A program made the translations under genes and the position numbers. The notes beneath the pieces are model-generated. The model was not told the origin of the DNA and made no database searches. It was given only the letters and a program-made list of their open reading frames with translations. Below, in pieces: positions 53,492-63,654 of a stretch of DNA of 64,000 nucleotides; position 1 is the stretch's first letter, and each line of letters starts with the position of its first letter. The stretch comes from Flavobacterium hibisci (GTDB lineage: Bacteria > Bacteroidota > Bacteroidia > Flavobacteriales > Flavobacteriaceae). The stretch spans positions 1-64,000 of the forward strand of contig NZ_JAIQDW010000002.1 in NCBI RefSeq assembly GCF_020026925.1, in the 5' to 3' direction.

Positions 53492-55465
53492 ATGTTAAAA
53501 AAAATAAATATCAAACTTTTGGTACTAGCGTTTTGCGCCCTTACCATACAAATTACCGCCCAAGAAGCTACATCCAGATTGCAGGGAATGGTAGACATTC
53601 CCATACCTGGAATGACTTTCAGCATGACGTATGATCCAAAAGGAGGCCCTTTAGAAAACGTCAAAAATATCAACGGCTACGCATATGTTTTCAATGATTA
53701 CAGATGGGAAATCGAAGATATTAAAATGAAAAGAAATGGCGCTGTTTACAGCGCCGATTTTACAGTTCCGAAAAACTGTGCTTTTATGGCTTTCAAATTC
53801 TACGGAAATACCGAAAATGGATTAGTTACGGATACAAACCAGGACAAAGGTTATATGCTGGTGGCATTTAAAGAACCAAAAGTAAAAATGCCCGGGGCAG
53901 ATTTGGCATGGGCAACCTTTAGAAACAAAAACTTCAACGGAGAATTTAATGGTTATTTCAAAGATTTTTCTATTGATGCAGATGCGACTGAATATTGGTT
54001 AAAAAAAGAAGTTCAAGACCATACGGACAGATTTCCAGAATTTTTTGATACTTATATTAAAATCCTGAAAAAACAAAAACCGGAAAAATTTGATGAAATT
54101 GCTCCTAAAATTTTAACGCAATTTTCAAAAAATACTACCGGAATGCCAGAAGAAGTTTTCGTTAAACTTCGCAGCATTTATTTGTATGATTTAAAAAACA
54201 CAGCAAAAGCAGATTCTCTGGAAAATATAATTCAAAAACAGTTTCCAAAAGGCGCCTATTTCAGATTCAAAGCTTATCAGGTATTTAGCCGAATTCCTGA
54301 CGTCAATGAAAGATACAAAGCAGCAGAACAATTTTTAGCTGAATTTCCATACAGCAATGAAGTACCGACTGAACAACAGTATCTCTATGATAACATTGCA
54401 AAAGCAAAGTTCGAATATTTTTTCCAGGCCAAAGATTACAAAAGTATCCTGAATTTAATTCCAACGATGAGATTTGCTTCATTGAAAGATGCGTATCATC
54501 AGAACATTTCTAAAGCTTTGTATTTAAAAACCGTTACACCTGAAGTTTTAGAAACAATGGCTGTTCCGATGATCCAATTAATGGAGCAGAAAATAAACGA
54601 CATGTCTTACATTCAGGGAATTTACTGGTCGCCAAATCAGGCAACCGAGAACGCTAAAAATCAATTAAATACCGAATTGATTATCCAGATTCGTATGTTT
54701 GATATGCTGAAAAAATACAAAGAAGTAGTAGAAACATTCGAAAAACTACCAATCGAAAACCGTTATGAAAAAGCAGGTGTCAATGATATTCATGTGAGAG
54801 CTTTAGAAGCATTAAATAAACCCATCATTGAGGTCTTAAAAAATGCAGCAAAAAGAAACACTTTATCTGAAGGAATGACTGCTAAACTGAAAGAAGCTTA
54901 TTTAAAAGAAGGTAAGAAAGAAAGTGATTTCCCTGCTTATTTAGAGCAATTGAAAAAAGAAAACAATTCTGAAGAAAAAATCGTTTTAATTGATATCCCT
55001 GCTCCTGCCATTAAAGTTCAGGGAACTGACGGAAAAACAAAGCAACTGGATTTAAACAGCGGTAAAATTATCGTAATCGATTTTTGGGCAACCTGGTGCG
55101 GTCCTTGTAAAAAGGCTTTTCCGGCGATGCAGCAATTGGTTACCAACTTCAAAGAAGACAAACAAGTTGAAGTGTACTTTATCAGTACACAGGAAAATCA
55201 TGAAGGGTACAAAAAAGCAGCTGTTGCTTATTTAAAAGAAAAAGGACTAAAAATAGATACTTATTTTGATTTAATGCCAAAAGGCGGTGCCACAAACACT
55301 GAATCATTCTCGAAATATGCAAAAATTTTCAAGTCAAGCGGTATCCCTAGAAAAGTAGTGATCAAAAATGGTAAAATTCGTTTTACTTCTGAAGGTTATT
55401 CTGGAAATCCGGGACAATTAGTCGATGAACTTACAGCAGTGATCAACGCTTTAAAGAATGAATAA
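53492..55465 (+). CDS. Exported TlpA-like thioredoxin-domain protein
   Basis: The 657-residue protein has a signal peptide (about 23 residues, ending TAQ) and a large N-terminal part (about 25-490) of unassigned fold, helical and TPR-like from about 160. A C-terminal TlpA/thioredoxin domain (about 500-657) has the redox motif WCGPC (Cys536 and Cys539) and a downstream cis-Pro segment SSGIPRKVV. Such proteins reduce disulfides in the periplasm or at the outer membrane. It starts 10 bp after the SusD gene and 24 bp before the S9 peptidase, so it could open disulfide-bonded substrates for proteolysis. Confidence 0.85.
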   Translation: MLKKINIKLLVLAFCALTIQITAQEATSRLQGMVDIPIPGMTFSMTYDPKGGPLENVKNINGYAYVFNDYRWEIEDIKMKRNGAVYSADFTVPKNCAFMAFKFYGNTENGLVTDTNQDKGYMLVAFKEPKVKMPGADLAWATFRNKNFNGEFNGYFKDFSIDADATEYWLKKEVQDHTDRFPEFFDTYIKILKKQKPEKFDEIAPKILTQFSKNTTGMPEEVFVKLRSIYLYDLKNTAKADSLENIIQKQFPKGAYFRFKAYQVFSRIPDVNERYKAAEQFLAEFPYSNEVPTEQQYLYDNIAKAKFEYFFQAKDYKSILNLIPTMRFASLKDAYHQNISKALYLKTVTPEVLETMAVPMIQLMEQKINDMSYIQGIYWSPNQATENAKNQLNTELIIQIRMFDMLKKYKEVVETFEKLPIENRYEKAGVNDIHVRALEALNKPIIEVLKNAAKRNTLSEGMTAKLKEAYLKEGKKESDFPAYLEQLKKENNSEEKIVLIDIPAPAIKVQGTDGKTKQLDLNSGKIIVIDFWATWCGPCKKAFPAMQQLVTNFKEDKQVEVYFISTQENHEGYKKAAVAYLKEKGLKIDTYFDLMPKGGATNTESFSKYAKIFKSSGIPRKVVIKNGKIRFTSEGYSGNPGQLVDELTAVINALKNE

Positions 55466-55489
55466 TTCGCTTTCTGAAATCTAACTTAT

Positions 55490-58087
55490 ATGAAAAAAAT
55501 ATTCTTACTATGTACACTCGCTTTGGGTGTACATAGTTTATCTGCACAGAAAAAAACAGTTGACGAATCGGCTTACCAGTCATGGAAGAGAGTTGACAGC
55601 AAATCTTTATCCTATAATGGAAAGTGGATAGCTTATAATACCGTATTTCAGGATGAAGGAAAAGAAAACAAAAAGCAGCTTATTGTTCAGCAGGCTCCAA
55701 AAGGAAAACGTCTGGTTTTTGATAATATCAGTGATTTAAAATTCATCGGGAAAAAAGACTGGATTCAGTACACTAAGAATGACAGCACACTGCTTCAAAA
55801 TTTAAAAACAGGAGTAAAAAAACTTTGGAAAACCAAGCATTATACCAATGCGCTTGAAGGAACTGATTTTTTATATTATACTCGGCCGGAAGCTGAAAAA
55901 GGACCGTTTTTTCTACAGCGTCTGGTTTGTTACAATTTAGAAAGTAATGACAGTATTGCTGTTAAGAACATCAAATCATCCCGTTTTTTGAAAAACAATT
56001 CAATTGTATATACACAAATTGAAAAAGATCAGGTATTGCTAAAACATGGAATGCCAGGCGGTAAACAAGAAATCATATTTACTGGTAAAGCTTCTGAATT
56101 TGGAGATTTTCAATTAAACGATAAAGAAAACGGTGGAACTTTTACTTTGAAAGGAAGTAACAGTGCCGATTTTAATATGGTTTATTATTTTAATCTGAAT
56201 AACAAGTCAACTAAAGCTTTATTCAATTATGATGATATTAAGTTAGGTGAAGCTGGTTATTCGGTTTCAAAAATGGCATATGGATTAAATGAAAACAGCC
56301 GTTTTATAACATTATCTGTAAATTCTAACAAGCGCCCGGAAAACACACAGATTGCAAAATTAGGTGTTGAAATCTGGAAATCGGATCAGGCTACTATGGC
56401 ACGCAGACAGGAATTGTTGAGAAATTCAAAAACACTGCCAAGCGAGCAGAAATTTCTTTATGACATCCAAAATAAAAAAGTAGTTAAAGTCGCTTCAACT
56501 GGCGAATTTGATCAGGTTTTAATACCTGAATCGGGTAACTATAAAGGTGTTTTTGCGATAGATAAAAAACCTTATACTGTAGAAGTTGACTGGACTTTTA
56601 ACGAACGTAATGATGTTTACTGGATTGATACTGAAACTGGAAAATCTACAAAAGTACTAACAGGTGTTTTTGGAGGCCCAACCTGGAATCCACAGGGAAG
56701 TTTTGCTGTTTTTTATGATGAAAAAGAAAAAGTATGGACGGTTTTTGACAGCAATTCAATGCAATTCAAAAATATCAGTTCACAGATTCCTTTTCCTGTT
56801 TCAGATGATAACGTAGATATGAAATCGGCGAACACTGCTTATGGATTTGCAGGCTGGTTAAATAACGGAAATACAGTCGTTTTATACGATCAGTTTGATA
56901 TGTGGGCCATTGACCTGACCAATCAAAAAAAGGCGTATTCGATTACACAGCAGTATGGTAGAAAAAATAATATTGAACTGCGATACGGAGAACAAGGCTA
57001 TATTGGAAATTTAGACAACAGAAAATTCATTACTTTAAGTGGTTTCGATACGAAATATAAATCGAAAGGTGTTTACAAATTAGTTGATACCAATGCTGTT
57101 ACAAAAGTATTTGCTAATTCAGAATACAGCGTAAATATTGAAGCCGTTTCAGGAGATAATTCAAGTGTTTTATTTTCTAAAAAAAGCTATACTATTTTTC
57201 CGGATTTATGGTGGGGAACAGAAAATTTCAAATCACAGCAAAGAATTACCGACATTAATCCACAGCAGAAAGAGTATGCATGGGGAACTGCAAAGTTGCT
57301 GACATGGAAGAGTTTTAACGGAAAAGAAAACCAGGGAAACTTATATCTTCCGGAGAACTATGACAGTAAAAAAACATATCCTGTAGTTGTTCATTTTTAC
57401 GAAAAACATACCGAAGATTTTAATCAGTATCATGAACCTGAAACGAGCACTTCTAATATAAATATCCCAACTTTTGTAAGCCAGGGTTATATTGTGTTTC
57501 AGCCAGACGTGCATTACACTTATGGTGATGTTGGAAACAGCGTTTACAATGATGTCATCAGTGGCGTTGAATATTTAATTTCAAATGGCATTACTGAAAA
57601 AGGTAAAATTGGAATTCAGGGACATAGCTTTGGGGGTTATGAAACTTCTTTCTTAACTACAAAAACAGATTTGTTCAGCTGTGCAATTGTGGGGTCCGGA
57701 GTGAGCAATTTTACTGCCAATTATCCTGTGATGCGATCTAATGGTATTTCGACCATGTTTAAATACGAAGCCGATCAATATCGTATGGGAAGTTCTATGT
57801 ATGACAATATTGACGGATACATCAAAAATTCGCCTATTTTTTCGGCTAAGAACATCAAAACACCAATCCTTATTTTTCATAATGATAATGATCGTGCCGT
57901 GCCTTATCAGGAAGGGCAATCTTTGTTTTTTGCACTCCGCCGTTTAGGGAAACCTGCTTTATTGGTTAACTACAAAAAAGAAGGACATACTTTAGATGAT
58001 GCTGCCAATAGAAAAGACTGGACGCAAAAAATGCAGCAGTATTTTGATTTCTATTTAAAAGGTGCTTCACGCCCGGACTGGATGTAG
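55490..58087 (+). CDS. Exported S9-family prolyl oligopeptidase-like peptidase
   Basis: The 865-residue protein has a signal peptide (ending LSAQ), an N-terminal beta-propeller-like part (about 30-590) and a C-terminal alpha/beta hydrolase peptidase domain. The triad is Ser713 (GHSFGGYE), most likely Asp801 in HNDNDRAVP, and His833 (EGHTLDD). The S9 family cuts peptides rather than folded proteins, because the propeller limits access. It lies between the thioredoxin-domain gene and the M16 gene on the same strand. The 250-bp gap that follows holds an extragenic repeat. Confidence 0.9.
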   Translation: MKKIFLLCTLALGVHSLSAQKKTVDESAYQSWKRVDSKSLSYNGKWIAYNTVFQDEGKENKKQLIVQQAPKGKRLVFDNISDLKFIGKKDWIQYTKNDSTLLQNLKTGVKKLWKTKHYTNALEGTDFLYYTRPEAEKGPFFLQRLVCYNLESNDSIAVKNIKSSRFLKNNSIVYTQIEKDQVLLKHGMPGGKQEIIFTGKASEFGDFQLNDKENGGTFTLKGSNSADFNMVYYFNLNNKSTKALFNYDDIKLGEAGYSVSKMAYGLNENSRFITLSVNSNKRPENTQIAKLGVEIWKSDQATMARRQELLRNSKTLPSEQKFLYDIQNKKVVKVASTGEFDQVLIPESGNYKGVFAIDKKPYTVEVDWTFNERNDVYWIDTETGKSTKVLTGVFGGPTWNPQGSFAVFYDEKEKVWTVFDSNSMQFKNISSQIPFPVSDDNVDMKSANTAYGFAGWLNNGNTVVLYDQFDMWAIDLTNQKKAYSITQQYGRKNNIELRYGEQGYIGNLDNRKFITLSGFDTKYKSKGVYKLVDTNAVTKVFANSEYSVNIEAVSGDNSSVLFSKKSYTIFPDLWWGTENFKSQQRITDINPQQKEYAWGTAKLLTWKSFNGKENQGNLYLPENYDSKKTYPVVVHFYEKHTEDFNQYHEPETSTSNINIPTFVSQGYIVFQPDVHYTYGDVGNSVYNDVISGVEYLISNGITEKGKIGIQGHSFGGYETSFLTTKTDLFSCAIVGSGVSNFTANYPVMRSNGISTMFKYEADQYRMGSSMYDNIDGYIKNSPIFSAKNIKTPILIFHNDNDRAVPYQEGQSLFFALRRLGKPALLVNYKKEGHTLDDAANRKDWTQKMQQYFDFYLKGASRPDWM

Positions 58088-58104
58088 ATTTTTCTAAATG
58101 CTTA

Positions 58105-58230
58105 TTATTTAGACGCTGATTTTACAGATTCAATTTGCGAAAACGCGGATAAACACAGATAAAAAGAGAAAAAGAAAATCCGTTTATAATCCGCGTTTTC
58201 GCGATAGCGAATCCGTTTCATCCGCGTACA
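58105..58230. repeat. Extragenic palindromic repeat
   Basis: GCGAAAACGCGGAT (58137-58150) and ATCCGCGTTTTCGC (58189-58202) form a 14-bp perfect inverted repeat. AATCCGTTTATAATCCGCGT (58177-58196) is echoed by AATCCGTTTCATCCGCGT (58210-58227). It is much richer in GC than its surroundings. Similar blocks are frequent between genes in Flavobacterium, in my recollection. Confidence 0.7.
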
Positions 58231-58337
58231 ATAAAACTGTTATTTGAAGGTTTCAAATTAGACCTTCAAAGCAACAGCAAGGGTTTCTTATATTTTTTCA
58301 AACCAAAATTCAATCAAAAAAGAACAATAATTATCAA

Positions 58338-61133
58338 ATGAAAACAAAATTAATTCTGGCGCATTTCCTGATTCTGGGTTTAGCTCAAGTTTCGGCGCAG
58401 TTTAAAACTACGTTTCCGCTGCCAAAAGAAGTCGCACACGGAACGCTTCCAAACGGAATGCAGTATTTTATCATGCACAACGAATGGCCTAAAGACAGGG
58501 CTGATTTCTATTTTGTTCAAAATGTTGGAGCTATTCTGGAAAATGATGACCAGGATGGATTAGCACATTTCTTAGAACATATGGCTTTTAACGGAACGGA
58601 GCATTTTAAAGGAAAAGGAATCATCAATATGTTAGAAAAACAAGGTGTTTCTTTCGGAAAAGATATCAATGCTTACACGGCTTACGACGAAACCGTTTAC
58701 AACATCAGCAATGTTCCTTCGCAAAACAAAACTTTATTAGACTCCTGTATGTATGTACTGCACGACTGGTCGGGTTCTCTCCTGCTTGCCAATAACGAAA
58801 TTGATGCAGAAAGAGGCGTAATTCGCGAAGAATGGCGTACCAGAAGAAACGCAGATTACAGAACAGGAGAAAAAATCAATAAAGTTATTTTCGAAGGTTC
58901 AAAATATGCAAAACGAAATGTAATTGGAGATTTAAATGTGATCAATAATTTCAAGTATCAGGTATTAAGGGAGTATTATAAAAAATGGTATCAGCCACAA
59001 AATCAGGCTGTCGTAATTGTAGGAGATGTTGATGTCGCTTTAATCGAAAAACGTGTTAAAGAAATTTTCGGTTCAATACCTACTCCAAAAAAAATCAATA
59101 AAAGAGAATACGAAACAATTCCGGTACAGAAAGAAAATCGTTACGTTTTGGCTACCGATAAAGAATTACAGCGTTCCGGGATTTCTCTTTCATACAACAA
59201 ATTGAAACCTTTAGTACAGGATCAGGCAGAAATGATTAAAAGCATGCAGGAAAATCTGGCACTGCAGATGATGAATACCCGTTTCAACGAATACATAATA
59301 AATAACGAAACAGCAGGTTTAGCATTCGGGGTTTCTAATGAAAATATTTCAAGATTAGACAGCAAATTTTCACTGTCCATTAATCCGAAAAAAGGAAAAT
59401 TTATCGAAGCTTTTACAGAAGCTTATACAGAATTTGAAAGAGCCATGCAAAACGGATTCACACAGCAGGAATTAGACCGTTTGAAAACTAAAATGCGCAC
59501 CAACTATGATAATCGTTTAATAAATAAAGACAAAATTGGCAACAGTTACTGGGCAGAGCAATTACAGCTTTATTTCTTAGAAGCCAATCCTGTTTTTTCT
59601 GTTGAAGGTGAACACGAATGGATCAATACTTTCCTTAACAATGTTACTTTAGCTGAGGTAAATACTGCTTTTAAAGCGCTTAATCCAAAAGATAATTTAG
59701 TGTTATCAGTTTCTGCTCCGGAAGATGCAGCAACAAAATTCCCGGAAGCAAATGAATACTGGAATGCTATCAAAACTATTTCTAACACAAAATTAGAACC
59801 GTACAAAGAAGAAGAATTAACCGCTTCTTTGGTAAAAGAGCAATTGACAGAAAAACCAATTGTAAAAACAGAAGATATTGAGGCTTTCGCGAATGCAAAA
59901 AAATATACTTTGGCAAACGGCGCAAAAGTGATTATTTATCCGACTGATTTGAGCAAAGATCAAATTTTGTTTACCGCTTACAGTGCCGGAGGAAACTCTC
60001 TTGTTGACTGGAAAGACCTTCCGTCGGCTCAAATTGCTGCTGGTGTAGCGACATATTCTGGTTTAGGCGATTATAAATTTACCGATTTAAAAAAGAAACT
60101 GACTGGTAAAACAGCCTCTGTGAGTCCGTATATTGGAGGCTTGTACGAAGGTTTTAACGGAACCAGCAACAAAGAATCGCTTACGACTTTATTACAGCTT
60201 ACTTATTTGTATTTCCAGCATCCGAGATTTGACAACAGCACTTTCGATAAAATAAAAGAACAATATCAAAATAAACTGAATAATGCTTCAAACAGCAACG
60301 AAAAAGCTTTAAATGATACGATTTCAAATTTAAATACCAATTACAGCAAACGTAACTGGTCTTTAACACAGGATTTCGTTACTGCCTTAGATTTAAATAA
60401 AGCTAAAAAATTCTACACAGAACGTTTCTCAAACGCAGCGGATTTTACCTTTTTATTCGTCGGAAATATTTCAGAAAACGACATTACTCTGATCAACAAC
60501 TATTTAGGAAATATCCCGTCAAACGAAAAAACAGAAAAGTATGTTGACCATAAAATTTTTATGAAAGACGGAAAAGTAGAAAAAACGATTTTCAGAACGA
60601 TGGATACGCCAAAAACAACGGTGTATCTTCATTTAGAAAATAAAGATGTTGCCTATAACAAAAAGAATAAAATCTTAAGTTATATGTTATCTGAATGGCT
60701 GACAAAACGTTATTTAGAAACGATTCGTGAAGAAGAAGGCGGTAGTTACGGCGTTCAGGTTGGAGCCAATTTATCGCAGTCTCCTTCTCCATTATTTTCT
60801 TTAGAGATCAATTTCGATTGTAATCCTGATAAAGCTGATGCTTTGGTAAAAATTGTTCATGCCGAGCTTGCAAGAGTTCAGACTGAAAATATTCCGGCAA
60901 ATATGCTCGAAGACATCAAGCAGTCTATTCTAAAAAATCATCAGGAACAGATCAAACAAAACAATTACTGGCTGAATGTTTTGACTTCTTATGTTCGAAA
61001 TAACGAAGAACCTCAGGATACAGAAATTCTAAAAAACACTTTAAGCACCCTAACTGCAAAAGACCTCAAAGATTTCATCGTTAGCTCTTTAAAAAAATCC
61101 AACAGTGTACAGGTACTTATGAAAGCAAAATAA
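58338..61133 (+). CDS. M16-family zinc peptidase (PqqL-like), exported
   Basis: The 931-residue protein has a signal peptide (ending VSAQ) and the two-lobed M16 architecture of four homologous units. The zinc site is His77-x-x-Glu80-His81 (HFLEHMAFNGTEHF) with a downstream glutamate in the ERGVIREEW region. The C-terminal lobe has the pairing motif RYLETIREEEGGSYGVQVGA. M16 peptidases such as PqqL and FusC take whole small proteins into a closed chamber and degrade them after TonB-dependent import. Length matches this type. It ends the locus, though the 250-bp gap before it may carry a separate promoter. Confidence 0.92.
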   Translation: MKTKLILAHFLILGLAQVSAQFKTTFPLPKEVAHGTLPNGMQYFIMHNEWPKDRADFYFVQNVGAILENDDQDGLAHFLEHMAFNGTEHFKGKGIINMLEKQGVSFGKDINAYTAYDETVYNISNVPSQNKTLLDSCMYVLHDWSGSLLLANNEIDAERGVIREEWRTRRNADYRTGEKINKVIFEGSKYAKRNVIGDLNVINNFKYQVLREYYKKWYQPQNQAVVIVGDVDVALIEKRVKEIFGSIPTPKKINKREYETIPVQKENRYVLATDKELQRSGISLSYNKLKPLVQDQAEMIKSMQENLALQMMNTRFNEYIINNETAGLAFGVSNENISRLDSKFSLSINPKKGKFIEAFTEAYTEFERAMQNGFTQQELDRLKTKMRTNYDNRLINKDKIGNSYWAEQLQLYFLEANPVFSVEGEHEWINTFLNNVTLAEVNTAFKALNPKDNLVLSVSAPEDAATKFPEANEYWNAIKTISNTKLEPYKEEELTASLVKEQLTEKPIVKTEDIEAFANAKKYTLANGAKVIIYPTDLSKDQILFTAYSAGGNSLVDWKDLPSAQIAAGVATYSGLGDYKFTDLKKKLTGKTASVSPYIGGLYEGFNGTSNKESLTTLLQLTYLYFQHPRFDNSTFDKIKEQYQNKLNNASNSNEKALNDTISNLNTNYSKRNWSLTQDFVTALDLNKAKKFYTERFSNAADFTFLFVGNISENDITLINNYLGNIPSNEKTEKYVDHKIFMKDGKVEKTIFRTMDTPKTTVYLHLENKDVAYNKKNKILSYMLSEWLTKRYLETIREEEGGSYGVQVGANLSQSPSPLFSLEINFDCNPDKADALVKIVHAELARVQTENIPANMLEDIKQSILKNHQEQIKQNNYWLNVLTSYVRNNEEPQDTEILKNTLSTLTAKDLKDFIVSSLKKSNSVQVLMKAK

Positions 61134-61197
61134 GAATTTTTATAAGTCAGTTCCTGATTTGTAATTCTTATTGATTTTTTTATTTTTAATTAGTTTT

Positions 61198-61230
61198 TAA
61201 AGGCTGTTCAAAAGACAGCCTTTATTATTA
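61198..61230 (+). terminator. Rho-independent terminator after the M16 gene
   Basis: AAAGGCTGT pairs with ACAGCCTTT across a 7-nt loop and is followed by ATTATT. Confidence 0.7.
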
Positions 61231-61321
61231 GCATATAATTGATAAACGTTTACCCTATGAATGCATCTTTAAATAGTATCAAATCTTAAACAGTTCAGTG
61301 AATAAACCTTACAAGCAAACA

Positions 61322-61367
61322 AGCGATTGAGAATACTAAATTATGTTCTCAATCGCTTTTTTTTTTA
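61322..61367 (+). terminator. Second forward terminator
   Basis: AGCGATTGAGAA pairs perfectly with TTCTCAATCGCT and is followed by at least ten T. It lies about 100 nt after the previous terminator, with no annotated gene between them, and also faces the reverse-strand hemL gene end. Confidence 0.8.
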
Positions 61368-61451
61368 ATCGGGATATCTAATCTGTACTTTATCAATACA
61401 ATTAAAAGGATATTGCGTACAAACAGTTAACTTTTAAAGCCTTCTTTATTG

Positions 61452-62738
61452 TTAAAAAGTTTTAGAAACCTTATCAATTGCATTAATAGTAAAATCTAAA
61501 TCTTCATACGTCAAAGCATCTGTAATAAACCAGGTTTCGTATGCCGATGGGGCAATATAAACACCTTCCTGCAATAAACCGTGGAAGAATTTCTTAAACG
61601 TTTCGTTGTCTCCTTTCGCAGCCGTTTGAAAGTCAGTAACCGGATTTGCATCAAAATGTACCGAAATCATAGAACCTACTCTATTGATGGTAAAAACAAC
61701 ATTATTAGCTTTCAAAACCCTGTCGATTCCTGCTTCTAAATACGCCGTTTTTTCTTCTAATCGGGTAAAAATTTCCGGATCATTATTTAAAGCTTGTAAC
61801 ATCGCTAATCCTGCAGCCATCGCCAAAGGATTTCCTGATAATGTTCCAGCTTGATAAACCGGGCCAAGCGGTGCTAAATAATTCATAATTTCTTCACGGG
61901 CAGCAAAAGCACCAACCGGTAATCCGCCACCAATCACTTTTCCGAAAGTCACAATATCAGCATCGATATTGAATAATTCCTGAACACCGCCTTTTGCTAA
62001 ACGGAAACCTGTCATTACCTCATCAAAAATCAATAAAATTCCGTTTGCCGTACACAATTCTCTTACCCCTTGCAAGAAACCTTTTTGAGGTGGAATACAC
62101 CCCATATTCCCTGCAACTGCTTCTATAATTATCGCTGCGATTTCATTTTTATTCGCTTCAATTAACGTTTTTACATTCTCTAAATCATTGTATTTCGCCA
62201 ATAAAGTATCTTTTGCTGTTCCTTCTGTAACTCCGGGACTGTTTGGTGAACCAAAAGTTACAGCTCCGCTGCCTGCCTGAATCAAAAACGAATCAGAATG
62301 CCCGTGGTAACAACCTGCAAATTTGATGATTTTATCTCTTTTTGTGAAGCCGCGAGCCAGACGAATGGCACTCATACAAGCTTCTGTACCTGAATTCACA
62401 AAACGGATTTTATCAATATTCGGAACCATTGAAACCGCTAAAGCAGCAATTTCTGTTTCCAGTTCGGTTGGCATTCCAAATGAAGTTCCCAGTTTTGCTT
62501 TTTCGATTACCGCATCCACTACCGGCTGATAGGCATGACCTAAAACCATTGGTCCCCAGGAGTTGATATAATCGATTAATTTATTTCCGTCTTCATCATA
62601 TAAATATGCTCCTTTGGCACTTTTTACAAAAATCGGAGTTCCACCAACGGCTTTAAATGCTCTTACTGGTGAATTTACCCCTCCCGGAATTACTTTTTCT
62701 GCTTCAGCAAAAAGCTGACTACTTCTTTTATAAATCAT
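61452..62738 (-). CDS. hemL: Glutamate-1-semialdehyde 2,1-aminomutase
   Basis: The enzyme makes 5-aminolevulinate for heme synthesis with PLP. About 428 residues from the ATG at 62738; a second ATG at 62741 is directly before it. Motifs are [46 protein letters not shown] and the PLP Lys in [15 protein letters not shown] (residue 267). Length is normal. It lies on the same strand as the glucosaminidase gene, with an AT-rich repeat between them. Confidence 0.96.
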   Translation of the reverse strand: MIYKRSSQLFAEAEKVIPGGVNSPVRAFKAVGGTPIFVKSAKGAYLYDEDGNKLIDYINSWGPMVLGHAYQPVVDAVIEKAKLGTSFGMPTELETEIAALAVSMVPNIDKIRFVNSGTEACMSAIRLARGFTKRDKIIKFAGCYHGHSDSFLIQAGSGAVTFGSPNSPGVTEGTAKDTLLAKYNDLENVKTLIEANKNEIAAIIIEAVAGNMGCIPPQKGFLQGVRELCTANGILLIFDEVMTGFRLAKGGVQELFNIDADIVTFGKVIGGGLPVGAFAAREEIMNYLAPLGPVYQAGTLSGNPLAMAAGLAMLQALNNDPEIFTRLEEKTAYLEAGIDRVLKANNVVFTINRVGSMISVHFDANPVTDFQTAAKGDNETFKKFFHGLLQEGVYIAPSAYETWFITDALTYEDLDFTINAIDKVSKTF

Positions 62739-62741
62739 CAT

Positions 62742-62776
62742 TAATTATTAATTGTCAATTATTAATTGTGAATTAC
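62742..62776. repeat. Short AT-rich tandem repeat between hemL and the glucosaminidase gene
   Basis: The 31-bp gap consists of near copies of TTATTAATTGT and CAATTATTAATT, separated by single changes, and runs up to the hemL start. It has the look of the short AATTA-type repeats seen between genes in Flavobacterium. Confidence 0.4.
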
Positions 62777-63654
62777 TTCACTCTGAGCATTTGCCCTATC
62801 GAAAGGGCATTATCCGTCAAATTATTTTTTTGTTTTAATTCGTCAACCAAAATATTGAATTTTTTGGATATCGAATACAAAGTATCTCCTTTCTGGACTT
62901 CGTATAAATTCGGATCGTCTGAACTTGTAACTGAAGGCGAAGACGAACTCTTTACCGGTGCGGACTTATTAATTGCGGTATAGCTTTTCCCTGTAACCTG
63001 ACAATCGTACTGATGCAGATTATAACGCTCAATATAACTGATTAATTTATCCGGATAATTAGGATCTGTTGCATAACCACAAGCCCTCAACCCTTTTGAC
63101 CAGGCTTTATAATCGTCTTTTTCATACGTAAACAAAACGGCATATCGGTTTTTACCAACTAAAAATAAAGCGTGATCCCTGTAGGATTCTGATGGTTCTT
63201 TATATTTTCTAAAACATTCCTGAGACGAATCATCATCATGACGAACACTTTCCCCAAGCCAGTCCTTGTGACATTTTATTCCGAAATGATTATTAGCTGA
63301 CACCGCCAGATCCCCTCTTCCTGCTCCCGATTCCAGAATTCCCTGGGCCAGAATAATACTGGCCGGAATACCGTATGTTTTCATGTTTCCCATTGCAATA
63401 TCTTTATACTGCAAAACATAATCAGTAATCAGACTGCTGGTAACAACTGTTTTGGAAGTCGATTGGATAACCTCAGTTGTGTTATTTGTAGAAGGATATT
63501 TAGCAGTTGGTCTGGAAGTAACTCCTTTTTTAGTCGTAACTGTTCTGGGTCTTTGAACCGCTGCCTGTTTTTTAGTGGTTGCGATAGTAGGCTTGCTGGA
63601 AGAACAGCTTGCCAATACTGCAACTACGAAGAGTGTAATTATTTTTTTAAGCAT
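62773..63654 (-). CDS. LysM-containing glucosaminidase lipoprotein
   Basis: 293 residues from the ATG at 63654; the preceding TTG is not needed. A lipobox VLASC precedes a Thr/Lys-rich linker (about 25-70), then a glucosaminidase-type domain (about 75-220, with ASIILAQGILESGAGRGDLA, NNHFGIKCHKDW and RACGYATDPNYP). A C-terminal LysM domain follows (about 250-293, YEVQKGDTLYSISKKF). It should cleave N-acetylglucosamine bonds in peptidoglycan, anchored to a membrane. The start overlaps the upstream PLP-enzyme gene by 8 bp, implying cotranscription. Confidence 0.92.
   Translation of the reverse strand: MLKKIITLFVVAVLASCSSSKPTIATTKKQAAVQRPRTVTTKKGVTSRPTAKYPSTNNTTEVIQSTSKTVVTSSLITDYVLQYKDIAMGNMKTYGIPASIILAQGILESGAGRGDLAVSANNHFGIKCHKDWLGESVRHDDDSSQECFRKYKEPSESYRDHALFLVGKNRYAVLFTYEKDDYKAWSKGLRACGYATDPNYPDKLISYIERYNLHQYDCQVTGKSYTAINKSAPVKSSSSPSVTSSDDPNLYEVQKGDTLYSISKKFNILVDELKQKNNLTDNALSIGQMLRVK

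Noticed and set aside
57653..57947. Frames within the S9 peptidase gene on both strands
   Set aside because: Shadows of the catalytic domain coding sequence.
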